Positions 16,037-25,452 of a DNA stretch of 64,000 nucleotides are shown here, one piece after another. Position 1 is the first letter of the stretch. Every line of letters begins with the position of its first letter. Source of the stretch: Pseudomonas sp. stari2 (GTDB lineage Bacteria; Pseudomonadota; Gammaproteobacteria; Pseudomonadales; Pseudomonadaceae); NCBI RefSeq assembly GCF_040760005.1, contig NZ_CP099760.1, positions 3,715,501-3,779,500 of the forward strand. Direction: 5' to 3'. The translations under genes and the position numbers were made by a program. The notes under the pieces are model-generated. The model did no database searches, was not told the DNA's origin, and worked only from the letters and a program-made list of their open reading frames with translations.

Positions 16037-17878
16037 ATGAAAAACAACCACCAGTGGAACCTCTCGTACTTCCTGATCGCCTTCGTTGTTCTGGCACTTG
16101 TGCAGTTTTTGTTTGCCGAACGTCATGCCGTGCAGAACATTCCGTACAGCCAGTTCCTGCAACTGGTGAACGACCAGAAGGTCAGCGATCTGCGGGTCGA
16201 GAAAGACCAGATCAGCGGCAAGTTACTGGACCCCATCGACGGCCGTGAACTATTCACCACTGTCCGGGTGGATTCGACGCTGGCGGCAGACCTGGCGCAT
16301 TCGGGGGTCAGATTCAGCGGCGTCAATGAAGACACCCTGCTCAGCGGGCTGTTGGGCTGGTTACTACCGTTGATCCTGATCACGGTGGTCTGGCACTTTG
16401 CATTCCGCGGTTTTGCCGAAAAGCAGGGCTTGGGAGGGTTGATGAGTATCGGTAAGTCACGGGCCAAAGTGTTTGTCGAACGGGATACAGGCGTCACCTT
16501 TGACAACGTTGCCGGGATCGATGAAGCCAAGCTCGAACTGATGGAAATTGTGTCGTTCTTGAAGGACAAGGCCCGCTATGCTCGCCTGGGCGCACACATA
16601 CCCAAAGGGACGCTGCTGGTCGGCCCGCCCGGCACCGGAAAGACACTTGTGGCCAAGGCCATCGCGGGTGAAGCTGGTGTGCCGTTTTTCTCGATCTCTG
16701 GTTCTGAGTTCGTCGAAATGTTCGTCGGAGTCGGTGCCGCCCGGGTCCACGATCTGTTCGAGCAGGCGCGCCAGGCCGCGCCCTGCATTATCTTCATCGA
16801 TGAGCTGGATGCACTGGGCAAAATGCGCGGTGTCGGCGCGTTCGGTGGCAATGACGAGAAGGAGCAGACCCTCAATCAACTGCTCTCGGAACTGGACGGC
16901 TTCGACCCTCGCGAAGGCGTGGTATTACTGGCCGCGACCAACCGGCCTGAGATTCTCGATCCGGCGCTGTTGCGCGCTGGAAGGATTGATCGCCAAGTGC
17001 TGATCGACCGACCAGACCGCAAAGGCCGACAAGCGATCCTCAAGGTACACCTGCAGAAAATCACCGTGTCACCGAGTATCGATAGCGAAAGTATCGCTGA
17101 CATCACCACCGGATTCACTGGCGCGGATCTGGCGAACCTGGTGAACGAGGCGGCGATTGTTGCGACCCGACGCGGCGCGGACATGGTGGAACTCGTCGAC
17201 TTCACCGCCGCCGTGGAACGACTGGTTGCCGGGATCGAGCGCAAGAGCAGCATACTGCGCCCCGAGGAACGCCAGATAGTGGCCTATCACGAGATGGGCC
17301 ACGCGCTCGCCGCGAGTCACTTACCGGCCATGGATCCGGTGCACAAAGTCTCGATCGTGCCGCGGGCCATCGGCTCGCTGGGCTACACCTTGCAGCGACC
17401 GACCGAAGACCACTTTCTTATCAGTTGCCAGATGCTCAAGGACCGGATGGTCGTGCTGATGGCGGGACGCGCGGCGGAATTCCTCCTGATCGGGGAGATT
17501 TCCACCGGCGCTGCCGATGATCTGGCCCACGCCACGGACATCGCCCGTCAAATCGTCACGCGCTTTGGTATGAGTAGCGAACTCGGCCAAGCGGTTCTGG
17601 AGCGGCGCAATGCGACCTGGCTTGGCGAGCGAGTGCCCGAATCCGGCGAAAAGGACTATTCGGAGCAGACCGCGCGGGAAATCGACCTCGCTATTCGCGC
17701 ACTGCTGGACGACGCTTGGCAGCGAGCCAAAGCCCTGCTCGAAAGGTTGCGTCCCGAGCTGGAGGCCGGCGCTCACCTTTTGCTGCAAAAGGAAACCCTG
17801 ACTCCCGAGGAGTTCGCCGCGCTAAGGCCGCTTCAGCGCGTTGCGCAACCTGCACGGACTGACGCGGCATCGTCCTGA
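16037..17878 (+). CDS. ftsH: FtsH membrane-bound AAA+ zinc metalloprotease (accessory copy)
   Basis: 613 residues. Two membrane spans (about 10-27 and 103-125) flank a small periplasmic domain. The AAA+ core has Walker A GPPGTGKT (196-203), Walker [10 protein letters not shown] (251-259) and the [21 protein letters not shown] (301-318). The zinc site is HEMGH (418-422; the usual form is HEAGH). It degrades damaged membrane and cytosolic proteins. A second accessory FtsH is typical of pseudomonad stress islands. The upstream BON gene is decayed; the last 38 codons of a second ftsH survive at 36838-36954. Confidence 0.95.
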   Translation: MKNNHQWNLSYFLIAFVVLALVQFLFAERHAVQNIPYSQFLQLVNDQKVSDLRVEKDQISGKLLDPIDGRELFTTVRVDSTLAADLAHSGVRFSGVNEDTLLSGLLGWLLPLILITVVWHFAFRGFAEKQGLGGLMSIGKSRAKVFVERDTGVTFDNVAGIDEAKLELMEIVSFLKDKARYARLGAHIPKGTLLVGPPGTGKTLVAKAIAGEAGVPFFSISGSEFVEMFVGVGAARVHDLFEQARQAAPCIIFIDELDALGKMRGVGAFGGNDEKEQTLNQLLSELDGFDPREGVVLLAATNRPEILDPALLRAGRIDRQVLIDRPDRKGRQAILKVHLQKITVSPSIDSESIADITTGFTGADLANLVNEAAIVATRRGADMVELVDFTAAVERLVAGIERKSSILRPEERQIVAYHEMGHALAASHLPAMDPVHKVSIVPRAIGSLGYTLQRPTEDHFLISCQMLKDRMVVLMAGRAAEFLLIGEISTGAADDLAHATDIARQIVTRFGMSSELGQAVLERRNATWLGERVPESGEKDYSEQTAREIDLAIRALLDDAWQRAKALLERLRPELEAGAHLLLQKETLTPEEFAALRPLQRVAQPARTDAASS

Positions 17879-17908
17879 CACGGGAGGCTGGCGAATGCCG
17901 GCAGTCAC

Positions 17909-18033
17909 GTTGTCTTTGAGGTAAATCTGCCCGACGGCCAGATAATTGGCCGCGCGCCAGTAAGCATGCAGACCTTCCAATTGCTCGGCACTGAGAAAAT
18001 CGCTCATGAAATTGCCCACCAGACCATTCAACG
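17909..18033 (-). pseudogene. 5' fragment of a second phosphoketolase gene
   Basis: On the minus strand the leader, the start codon (18008-18006) and the first ~30 codons ([26 protein letters not shown]...) of a phosphoketolase match the intact gene at 37401-39776. The 3' side is joined directly to sequence equal to the start of the K+-channel gene (17892-17908 vs 36968-36984), so the channel and nearly all of xfp were deleted. Confidence 0.85.
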
Positions 18034-18195
18034 CCAGTACTTGCGGGATGGCGCGAAATGGACGCATCAAGCTTCTGATACGTCGCACAGCAATACGTAG
18101 ATCATGCAGCGCCTCATGATCGGTTTGCGCCTCCAGTCGTGCCATGGCCTGATAGAGCCTTACTTGCAAGGTCAGTACCTGCGCGACGATATTGT
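18034..18195 (-). pseudogene. N-terminal fragment of a CHAD-domain gene
   Basis: About 50 codons ([23 protein letters not shown] then [14 protein letters not shown]) match the first helix pair of CHAD domains, which bind polyphosphate through conserved His and Arg. The frame runs without a stop into the phosphoketolase leader fragment, so it is a chimera of two gene ends and not a real 115-residue protein. It begins at the 3' end of polX, suggesting an ancestral polX-CHAD gene pair. Confidence 0.7.
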
Positions 18196-20016
18196 CTACG
18201 GCTGACTTAAGCTTTGATCCCTTTCTGTTTGCCAGCCCCCGCCCCCGCTCAAAAACGACTTGAGCGCTGGTAGTGACATTGTGTTTAAAACGTTATGGGA
18301 TTCCAGCCAGGCTCGACGTGCCTGTGCGACCCCAAAACGCAAATGGGAGAAATCAGCTACTTGATGCGCATCCGAATTGATGCTGACCAGCCCCCCCTGA
18401 TCCTTGACGTATTGGCATTGCAGATCGGACAGGTCCATGCGTTGCGGTTGCGAATTGAGTTCCAGACAGCAACCTCGTTCAGCGGCGGCCTTGATGATGG
18501 CTGAGAGATCCAGGTTTATGGGGTCGCGCTCATTGATCAACCGACACAGCGGGTGCGCCAGAATCGTGAAATGACGATGGTTTATCGCCCTGAGCAAGCG
18601 GCGGGTCTGCTGGCGCCGAGTCAGATTGAAATGGCTGTGGACAGCACCCACCACCAGATCAAGGCGCCCCAGAATATCGTCCGACAAATCCAGGCTACCG
18701 TCTTCGAGGATGTCGACCTCGACGCCCTTGAGCAAGGTTATGCCCTGAAATCGATCATTGAGCGCATCGATCTGGTCCATCTGCTGCAGTAACCGGTCCC
18801 CGTCCAGACCATGGGCTACCCTGAGGGACTGGGAATGATCGGTGATTGCCAAATATTGCAACCCCGCTGCCTGCGCGGCGAGCGCCATATCTTCCAGGCT
18901 GTTGACGCCATCGGATTCACAGGTATGGGCATGCAAGTCACCTTTGAGATCGCATGACTCGATCAGTCTGGGCAAGCGATTGGCAAGCGCCGCTTCGACT
19001 TCACCGCGATTTTCGCGAAGCTCAGGCACTATCCAGGGCAGATCCAGCGCCCGATAAACATCGGTTTCAGTGCTACTGGCTAACCGTTCACCACCTTTGA
19101 ATACTCCATACTCACTGAGTTTGAGCCCCTTGTTCTGTGCTCTTTGGCGAATAGCGATGTTATGCGCCTTGCTGCCAGTGAAGTACACCAGGGCCGCCCC
19201 ATACACAGCCGGGTCAACGACCCGTAAATCGACTTGCATGCCTGAACTCAGAAGAACGCTGGTACGTGTCTGTCCTTGAACCAGCACAGTGGCAACATCC
19301 GGGTGTTTGATGAATTGCTGGCAGACATCAACGCCAGCAGCCACAAGAATATCTATATCGCCGACGGTGTCCCTCATGCGTCGCAGGCTTCCGGCCACGG
19401 TCGCTTGTTCAACACCCGAGATCTGCTTCAAATAGCGCGCCAACCGTTCTGCCAATGGCTCGACATGTGCGAGCGGAACACGGCGATCTTTGCCGATTCC
19501 TTTCTGCGCTGCACTCAATAATCGGGCCTCCAACTTTTTACCGAAGCCTGGAAGATGGCGAATGCGCCCACTTTCAGCGGCCAGGCATAACTGTTGTACG
19601 GTTTCGATGCCAAGATCGTGATAGAGGTGCCTGACCCGCTTTGGTCCCAAACCGGCAATAGATAGCAACTGGGCCAGTCCTTTCGGCGAAGTACTCCGCA
19701 ACCGTGAAAGCAACGCACAATCGCCAGTGGTAACAATTTCGTTGATCTTGCCCGCCAGGTCGACACCGATCCCAGCCAGTTTTGGCAACGGCTCACCACG
19801 CGCGATGGTCTTCGCCAGATCGATTGTCAACGCCCTCAGCGTTCGCGAAGCATTACGATAGGCCCTGATCCGGAAAGGGTTGGCATCGTCCAACTCCAGC
19901 AAATCGGCAATATCGTCGAAAACCCTGGCAATCTGTTCATTCACTGTGCCCTGGCCGAGCGATGAAGACGGCAGGGTTGCCAATGGTTCGCATGAGGTTC
20001 TGTCCGGCCGAGGCAT
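18196..20016 (-). CDS. polX: DNA polymerase X with PHP domain
   Basis: Up to 606 residues. In order: an HhH/8-kDa-like region ([19 protein letters not shown]), HhH loops ([16 protein letters not shown]), a pol-beta-type nucleotidyltransferase core with [17 protein letters not shown] and [12 protein letters not shown], then a PHP domain starting [15 protein letters not shown] with later ITDHSQSL and SDAHQ metal ligands. Family members fill gaps in base-excision repair and have a 3'-5' exonuclease. Two starts are possible: ATG 20016 or GTG 19944 (MNEQIARVF), the latter giving the usual ~580 residues. An ANR-like box lies at 20078-20091. Confidence 0.92.
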   Translation of the reverse strand: MPRPDRTSCEPLATLPSSSLGQGTVNEQIARVFDDIADLLELDDANPFRIRAYRNASRTLRALTIDLAKTIARGEPLPKLAGIGVDLAGKINEIVTTGDCALLSRLRSTSPKGLAQLLSIAGLGPKRVRHLYHDLGIETVQQLCLAAESGRIRHLPGFGKKLEARLLSAAQKGIGKDRRVPLAHVEPLAERLARYLKQISGVEQATVAGSLRRMRDTVGDIDILVAAGVDVCQQFIKHPDVATVLVQGQTRTSVLLSSGMQVDLRVVDPAVYGAALVYFTGSKAHNIAIRQRAQNKGLKLSEYGVFKGGERLASSTETDVYRALDLPWIVPELRENRGEVEAALANRLPRLIESCDLKGDLHAHTCESDGVNSLEDMALAAQAAGLQYLAITDHSQSLRVAHGLDGDRLLQQMDQIDALNDRFQGITLLKGVEVDILEDGSLDLSDDILGRLDLVVGAVHSHFNLTRRQQTRRLLRAINHRHFTILAHPLCRLINERDPINLDLSAIIKAAAERGCCLELNSQPQRMDLSDLQCQYVKDQGGLVSINSDAHQVADFSHLRFGVAQARRAWLESHNVLNTMSLPALKSFLSGGGGWQTERDQSLSQP

Positions 20017-20077
20017 GGAAAATCCCGCTGCTGTGGCTATCGATGTCGACAGCTTTGCTGATCCCGATGTCCGTTCC

Positions 20078-20091
20078 TTGATGTAGATCAG
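20078..20091 (-). promoter_or_regulatory. ANR-like box upstream of polX
   Basis: TTGATGTAGATCAG, one mismatch to the consensus. Class II spacing would put transcription start near 20044, just before the upstream ATG of polX. Confidence 0.65.
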
Positions 20092-20218
20092 ATACGCCCA
20101 ATGAACGGTCGGACGGCCGGATAACCGGTTGAGGCCAGGCGGTTTTCATGGTGCAAGCGCTTGTAAATTGACGTTGGGGGATCTGCCTACCTGTCAATGA
20201 TCAAAGAACTGCAGCCTT

Positions 20219-20680
20219 TCACTCAAGGGACAAGCGCCTGGCCCCTTCAGCATCATGTTTCCACAGTTCATTGATGCAGACTTCTGCATCTTGCTCTGTT
20301 ACTGGCTCAAGTGACTGCGGTGCCAGTAAGTGGCTGTCGACCAAGGCAAGTCGCACAACTCCGTTTTTTTTGAGCAGCGCTTTTGCCTGACATTCGCACA
20401 AGGATCGCGACAGAACTTCGAGCGGAGGCTCTACTTCGGCTTGTTCGAATTCCACTTCAAAACGCGCGGTACAAAAGTTCACCAACTCCCTCAACGTATG
20501 GGCAGCAAAGTGATACGCCGTGAAATATCCAACCGGCAACAGCAGCAAGATTATCAACAGGTGGGTTGCGTCACGTTTCCAATGCCTTTTGCCCGATCGG
20601 CGCAGATTTCCTGCTGTGGCTCCCCTGCTCCGCTGCCAGCCTTGCACCGCGTGAATCCCTATTGGTTTGTTGGTGTTCAT
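20219..20680 (-). CDS. uncharacterised single-span membrane protein
   Basis: 153 residues. A basic N-terminus (about 1-37, many Arg/Lys) is followed by one strong membrane span (LLIILLLLPVGYFTAYHFAA, about 41-60) and a soluble C-terminal ~90 residues containing several Cys (NFCTARF, LCECQAK, EVCINEL). I do not recognise a family. The in-out charge rule suggests the C-terminal domain is periplasmic. It has its own perfect ANR box at 20738-20751 and no operon partner, so it is likely a real low-oxygen-induced gene. Confidence 0.65.
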   Translation of the reverse strand: MNTNKPIGIHAVQGWQRSRGATAGNLRRSGKRHWKRDATHLLIILLLLPVGYFTAYHFAAHTLRELVNFCTARFEVEFEQAEVEPPLEVLSRSLCECQAKALLKKNGVVRLALVDSHLLAPQSLEPVTEQDAEVCINELWKHDAEGARRLSLE

Positions 20681-20737
20681 GACCCGGCGCCAATCTCCGC
20701 ATGTGACAAGAGCATGGAACCGGTAACAGGCTGCCCA

Positions 20738-20751
20738 TTGATTTAGATCAA
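20738..20751 (-). promoter_or_regulatory. ANR/FNR box, perfect, upstream of 153-aa membrane protein
   Basis: TTGATTTAGATCAA, exact consensus, 58 bases upstream of the ATG at 20680. Confidence 0.82.
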
Positions 20752-21029
20752 CCTGACTGCATCCAGCTTACTCTTGTTCCGTAATCCGTAGGCTTAAGCA
20801 CTTCGGATTATTAATGGCAAAAGAAACCCGTGCAGTTTGATCAATCAAAGCAACGCTGTTGAACAACTGTGTTTACACGCGTATGCGGCGCCGACGTCAA
20901 TCAGCATGCAGGTTTTCACCAGTGGGTTTGGCCCCTGGTTCAAAGGGGCAAGGGGCAAATGGATTGAGTTTGTCGCTCTCAAGCCCCCCTTGCTCCTCGA
21001 AAGACCGGCTGTCAACGCTCGACTTACAA

Positions 21030-21043
21030 TTGATAAAAATCAA
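21030..21043 (+). promoter_or_regulatory. ANR/FNR box, perfect, upstream of HAD/ATPase gene
   Basis: TTGATAAAAATCAA, exact consensus, about 103 bases before the ATG at 21147. Confidence 0.82.
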
Positions 21044-21146
21044 TGTGGGCGCCAATAAGTTGCATCTCAATACAGTCGTGGAGTCGGTCGACAGTCCGTT
21101 CTAGTTGTCCTCCTCTGCACTCAATTGAGTCTGATAGGGATCGAGC

Positions 21147-22826
21147 ATGCACTTCCTTGCCCTGGCAGTAGACTACGATGGGACCATTGCCGAAAACGGT
21201 AGCGTTTCTCCCCAGGTCTGCGCATCGCTCAGCCAGGTAAAAAAAAGCGGTCGCAAGTTATTGCTGATTTCAGGCCGGGAATTGCAAGCGCTCAAGCATC
21301 ATTTTCCGCATCTGGATCTTTTTGACAGGGTGGTTGCGGAAAATGGCGCGCTCTTGTACGACCCGAGCACTGATACCGAGGAGCTTATTGCAGATCCCGC
21401 CTCAACCGAGCTGGTTGGTCACCTGCGCGCCAAAGGGGTTTCACCGTTGTCGATCGGACAGTCGGTCATCGCTACTTGGCAGCCATTCGAAAATGAAGTG
21501 ATCAGTAGCATTCACGAGTTGGGTCTTGAACTGCAGATAACCTTCAACAAGGACGCCATCATGATCCTGCCGCCTGGCGTGAACAAAGCGTCCGGCCTTG
21601 TTGCAGCGTTACGAGATTTAGGCATATGCGAATTGAACGTGGTCGGAGTGGGCGATGCGGAAAACGACCACTCCTTTCTGTCGATCTGCGGCTGTGCCGC
21701 AGCGGTCAGCAATGCCATAGCCTCCATAAAATCCAGCGCTGACCTATGCCTGACCCGTGACCATGGTCAAGGGGTGTGCGAGCTGGTCGAGATGCTCCTG
21801 GAAAAAGATGCCGCACTGGTTGGCGTCGAACGCATCGGGGTTCAGTTGGGGCAGTCCACCGATGGGCACCCGTTATGGCTGCCTCCAGAATCGGTGATGT
21901 TGGTAATTGGCAATTCCGGGGCCGGAAAATCCAGTTACATCACCTGGCTGACAGAAAGAATGGTCCAGGTTCATCAGGGATTCTGCATCATCGATCCAGA
22001 GGGCGACTACCTCACACTGGAAGACGCGGTGACCATCGGCGGCCTCACCGCGCCCCCGACGACAGAAGATGCTGTGCACTATCTTTTGCAGGCGCAGCTC
22101 AATGTGGTGGTCAATGCCCTTGCCCTGGATCTCTCGGCGCGCGTGCAGTTGTTTGGCGACCTGCTGCCTTTCCTCCAGCATTTGCGCAGCACTTCAGGTC
22201 GCCCCTACTGGTTGATCGTCGACGAAGCTCATTACATGCTTCCCCACTGTTCAAGTTGGCCGCCCGGCTTTCTCAGAGACATCGGTGCAATCATCGTAGC
22301 CCTCGACTTCGACCAGGTCTGCCCGGCGCTACTTGAGGGGGTCGACGTGCTGGTGACGCTTGGCAGCACTGCTCGGGAACTGGTCGAGCAATTCGCCAAG
22401 CGCATGCAGCGACCTTCCCCTCGGTTTCCAGAGCGAACGCCAGGCCTCGAGCATGCCTGTCTCTGGAGCTTGCACGAAGACGACGAGGTATACCTGATCG
22501 ACCAGATGCAGCCGCATCAAAAGCACCATCGCCACAGTGGCAAGTATGTCGCGGGAGATGTCGGTCCATGGCGATCATTCCACTTTCCTGCTCTTGGCCG
22601 GAGTGCCGCCAACCTGACTGAGTTTTTATCCTGTTTAACGCAAATTGAAGAGCCCGCCCTTCGCGAGCATCTCGATGCCGGGGATTTCTCCAATTGGTTT
22701 CGCAAAGTGATCCGGGACGATGTACTTGCCAATAAGACACGCCTTATCGAAATGGACAAAAGCATGGTCCTCAAAAAGGCAATGGAACAGATCCGGGGCA
22801 TCATCCAGTCACGCTATCACCTCTGA
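21147..22826 (+). CDS. fusion of HAD-IIB phosphatase and P-loop ATPase
   Basis: 559 residues in two parts. Residues 1-215 are a Cof/sucrose-phosphatase-like HAD hydrolase: DYDGT (9-13; nucleophile Asp9, acid Asp11), SGR (42-44), a Lys at 147 and GDAEND (169-174). Residues 240-470 are a HerA/DUF87-like ATPase: Walker A GNSGAGKSS (255-263), IIDPEGDY after strand 2 and Walker B WLIVDEAH (355-362). The last ~90 residues are helical. A phosphatase joined to an ATP-driven domain suggests nucleotide-controlled dephosphorylation of a sugar-phosphate, but the substrate is unknown. Monocistronic, with its own ANR box; it converges on the metal ATPase gene. Confidence 0.85.
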   Translation: MHFLALAVDYDGTIAENGSVSPQVCASLSQVKKSGRKLLLISGRELQALKHHFPHLDLFDRVVAENGALLYDPSTDTEELIADPASTELVGHLRAKGVSPLSIGQSVIATWQPFENEVISSIHELGLELQITFNKDAIMILPPGVNKASGLVAALRDLGICELNVVGVGDAENDHSFLSICGCAAAVSNAIASIKSSADLCLTRDHGQGVCELVEMLLEKDAALVGVERIGVQLGQSTDGHPLWLPPESVMLVIGNSGAGKSSYITWLTERMVQVHQGFCIIDPEGDYLTLEDAVTIGGLTAPPTTEDAVHYLLQAQLNVVVNALALDLSARVQLFGDLLPFLQHLRSTSGRPYWLIVDEAHYMLPHCSSWPPGFLRDIGAIIVALDFDQVCPALLEGVDVLVTLGSTARELVEQFAKRMQRPSPRFPERTPGLEHACLWSLHEDDEVYLIDQMQPHQKHHRHSGKYVAGDVGPWRSFHFPALGRSAANLTEFLSCLTQIEEPALREHLDAGDFSNWFRKVIRDDVLANKTRLIEMDKSMVLKKAMEQIRGIIQSRYHL

Positions 22827-22873
22827 ATCATCAGGCCGGAGTCAGACGCTCAGCCGGTATGCACAACGTTCGC

Positions 22874-25156
22874 TCAGCGTGCGTCAAGGAAACGGAACAG
22901 CTCTTCCTCTTGGTCAAAGTGCAGTCGCACCAGGGTATCGAGCCTGATCAATTGATGCTGAATTTCGTCGGCATCGGCCCTGGCCGGCTCGGCATTGAAA
23001 TCACGACTCATGCGCTCCAGCAAATGGATCAGGCGGAAGATCTCTCGGTGGGCGTGGCTCATGGCTGACATCGGGTCCTCGCCTGGCAACCGTTGCGTTA
23101 AAAGCGGGTAAAGCAGCTGCTCATCATCACGCTCGTGGTGCGCCAATGAGGTTTGCAACTTGTCGACCAACTCCTGCAGTTCGGTTCGTGCCTGTGCAAC
23201 CGGGCGCCGGGCGAAGTCAGCGGACAGTTGGTGCAGGTCACTCAACACGCTGGACAGTTGCCGGTGTTCATCCTGCAGCCGATCAATATGTTCTGCAGTC
23301 AGCATGCCCTTTCGACGCCCCCACAGTGGCCCCAATGCCCGCAACGCATTGAGGATAATCAGCACATCAATGCCCTCCTGCACCACAGCGCCGATTAGTG
23401 GCGCGAGAAAGCCGAGTGCCGCCGCGACCATGGCCAGCAACGATAGGCCCATGCCGACCAGCACACCGATGACAGCAATGTGACGAGTTCGTTGGGCGAT
23501 GTCCAAGGCCTCGACCAGACGATCCAGGCGATCGACCAGCAGAACGACACCCGCAGCTTGTGCCGAAGCGGTTGCGCCGCAGGCCCCCATTGCCACACCA
23601 ACGTTAGCCGCCGCCAATGCGGGTGCATCATTGATACCGTCACCGACCATCAGCGTGCGGCTGCGCAAACAGCCCTCCTGCACGGCCCGCACTTTATCCT
23701 CGGGTGTCAAACCCGCGCGCAGCTCGTCGATTCCGGCAGACATTGCGATCATCTCGGCTGTTTCCAGTCGATCGCCGGTGAGCATAACGATTCTCTCGAT
23801 CCCCTTGCAGCGTAACCGGCGCAGCGTTTGTGGAGTTTCGCGCCGAACAGTGTCCGCGAGAACCAACAGCCCCGCCAGTTTCCCATCCACTTCGATAAAG
23901 CTTCCGCTACAGGCCAGATAATCCATGTGACGAAGCATGGCGACAGCCCAGGCAGTTTCGCAAGCGTCCTGATGAGCAAAAGACAGTGTGCCCAATCGCA
24001 CCTGCTTACCGTCGATGAGCCCGCAAAGCCCCTCGCCCGGACTCTCCTGTACCTCAGTTGGCACGCTGAGGGACACCCTGCGCTGTTGCGCTGCCTCGAC
24101 AATGGCCTGAGAGATGGGATGCGTCGAAGCTTGTGCTAGCGAGGCCGCCAGGCCAAGCAATTGCTGCGGATCGGCCAGTCCATTGACTTCGATCGACTGC
24201 AGGCGCGCGTGTCCACTGGTCAGCGTTCCGGTTTTGTCGAAAAACACTTGTTTGATCCCGGCCAGCGCTTCCAGGGTGGCTCCATCCTTGATCAATATTC
24301 CGCGCCGCGCGGCTCGGGATATACCCGACATGATCGAAATGGGCACTGCCAGAATCAGAGGACAAGGCGTGGCCACCACCAGCACCGCCAACGCTCGCAA
24401 GGGGTCACCGCTCAGATGCCAGGCCAGTGCCGCCATCAACAAGGTCAACGGGATAAAAAACAGTGCATAGCGGTCAGCCAAGCGCACAAAAGGCGCCCGT
24501 GAACTGCGCGCCGCTTCGGCCAGCCGCACGATGGCAGCGTAGGTGCTTTGCGCAACCGTTCGCGTAGCAACCAACAGAATGGGGGCGCCGACGTTTGAGA
24601 CTCCGCTGGGCAATTGCTCGCCTTGTCGTCGGGTCACGGGCAAGGATTCACCGCTGAGTGCCGACTCGTCCAGAATCGCTGCCGGGCTGAGCAAGCGGCC
24701 ATCGACCGGTACAACCTCTCCCAGGCGTACCAGCAATGTCTGATCTGGATGAATCTGTTCAACGGGAATCTGGCGTAAGCCCCCCTTCTCCTGCAACCAG
24801 GCAAAACGTGGTGCCCGATCGATAAGCGCACGTAGTTCACGCTCGGCTCGTTGACGGGTAAAGAATTCCAGGGTGCGACCGGTGGCCAGCATCAGGGCAA
24901 TCACTGCTGCGACTAAAGCCTGCTCGAAAAACAGGGCGGCACTGATCGACAACAGTGCGATCAAATCCACTCCTGCCTCACCTCGAGCCAATCGCCCGGC
25001 AATCTCGACGAGCAGAACCAATGCCATTGTCAAGCTGCCTGCGGCCCAACAAAACGATGCCCAATCATTCTCTTGCGCACTATGTGCAACGACACCAGCC
25101 AGCAATGCCAGCGTTGTAAGCAGCAAAAGCATGGGGTCCAGCCATTTACTGAACAT
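22874..25156 (-). CDS. P1B-5 metal-transporting ATPase with C-terminal hemerythrin-like domain
   Basis: 760 residues. There is no N-terminal metal-binding domain. The actuator loop is LSGESLPV (167-174), the metal-site motif in the sixth membrane helix region is TPCP (263-266), the phosphorylation site is DKTGT (307-311) and the hinge is GDGINDAPAL. TPCP plus a tail with HHE-type motifs (HRQL, HHERDDEQLLYP, SHAHREI, HFDQEEE; about residues 640-755) matches P1B-5 (Nia-type) ATPases, which export Ni/Fe and carry a di-iron hemerythrin sensor. It may remove Fe2+ when oxygen falls. No convincing ANR box lies directly upstream; the nearest is 200 bases away and faces the BON gene. Confidence 0.88.
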   Translation of the reverse strand: MFSKWLDPMLLLLTTLALLAGVVAHSAQENDWASFCWAAGSLTMALVLLVEIAGRLARGEAGVDLIALLSISAALFFEQALVAAVIALMLATGRTLEFFTRQRAERELRALIDRAPRFAWLQEKGGLRQIPVEQIHPDQTLLVRLGEVVPVDGRLLSPAAILDESALSGESLPVTRRQGEQLPSGVSNVGAPILLVATRTVAQSTYAAIVRLAEAARSSRAPFVRLADRYALFFIPLTLLMAALAWHLSGDPLRALAVLVVATPCPLILAVPISIMSGISRAARRGILIKDGATLEALAGIKQVFFDKTGTLTSGHARLQSIEVNGLADPQQLLGLAASLAQASTHPISQAIVEAAQQRRVSLSVPTEVQESPGEGLCGLIDGKQVRLGTLSFAHQDACETAWAVAMLRHMDYLACSGSFIEVDGKLAGLLVLADTVRRETPQTLRRLRCKGIERIVMLTGDRLETAEMIAMSAGIDELRAGLTPEDKVRAVQEGCLRSRTLMVGDGINDAPALAAANVGVAMGACGATASAQAAGVVLLVDRLDRLVEALDIAQRTRHIAVIGVLVGMGLSLLAMVAAALGFLAPLIGAVVQEGIDVLIILNALRALGPLWGRRKGMLTAEHIDRLQDEHRQLSSVLSDLHQLSADFARRPVAQARTELQELVDKLQTSLAHHERDDEQLLYPLLTQRLPGEDPMSAMSHAHREIFRLIHLLERMSRDFNAEPARADADEIQHQLIRLDTLVRLHFDQEEELFRFLDAR

Positions 25157-25356
25157 TGCTCTTCACGCCTCTAAACCGAATGTTCAATCAATCATCTTGC
25201 GCCCATCGAGGTAAAGCTTAAGTCTTTTGCCTTGGCCTGAGTGATGCGGCAATGGATACGCCGCAGCGCATGGTTTTTCCCTGACAAACCAAGGCGAGTA
25301 CATCCGTACAAGCCCCGCCTCTTGCCGGAGCTCCGCACCTGGGAGTTGTGGTCTTT

Positions 25357-25370
25357 TTGATTTAGCTCAA
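25357..25370 (+). promoter_or_regulatory. ANR-like box (CTCAA variant) upstream of BON gene
   Basis: TTGATTTAGCTCAA, then 21 bases, then TAAAAA within GCGTAAAAAAAG. Both the CTCAA half-site and the GCGTA(G)AAA element recur at the other BON promoters. Confidence 0.7.
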
Positions 25371-25452
25371 TGTCTTTCTAACGCTGCAGCGTAAAAAAAG
25401 ACATGGGCTTTGTCGGCCCATGCATTTCAGTCATCTGGAAGAGGACAAGATC

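Larger units (their letters stand above)
20681..21146. other. divergent intergenic region with two ANR boxes
   Basis: 466 bases between the divergent membrane-protein and HAD/ATPase genes. Apart from the two ANR boxes I see only weakly coding-like open frames without ribosome sites or family similarity. A decayed gene cannot be excluded. Confidence 0.4.

Noticed and set aside
17822..18169. A small CHAD-domain protein of 115 residues
   Set aside because: Its second half is the leader and start of phosphoketolase and its tail is the reverse of ftsH; it is a deletion chimera.
20837..21104. Short open frames in the 20.7-21.1 kb gap
   Set aside because: Overlap an ANR box, lack ribosome sites and have no recognisable similarity.
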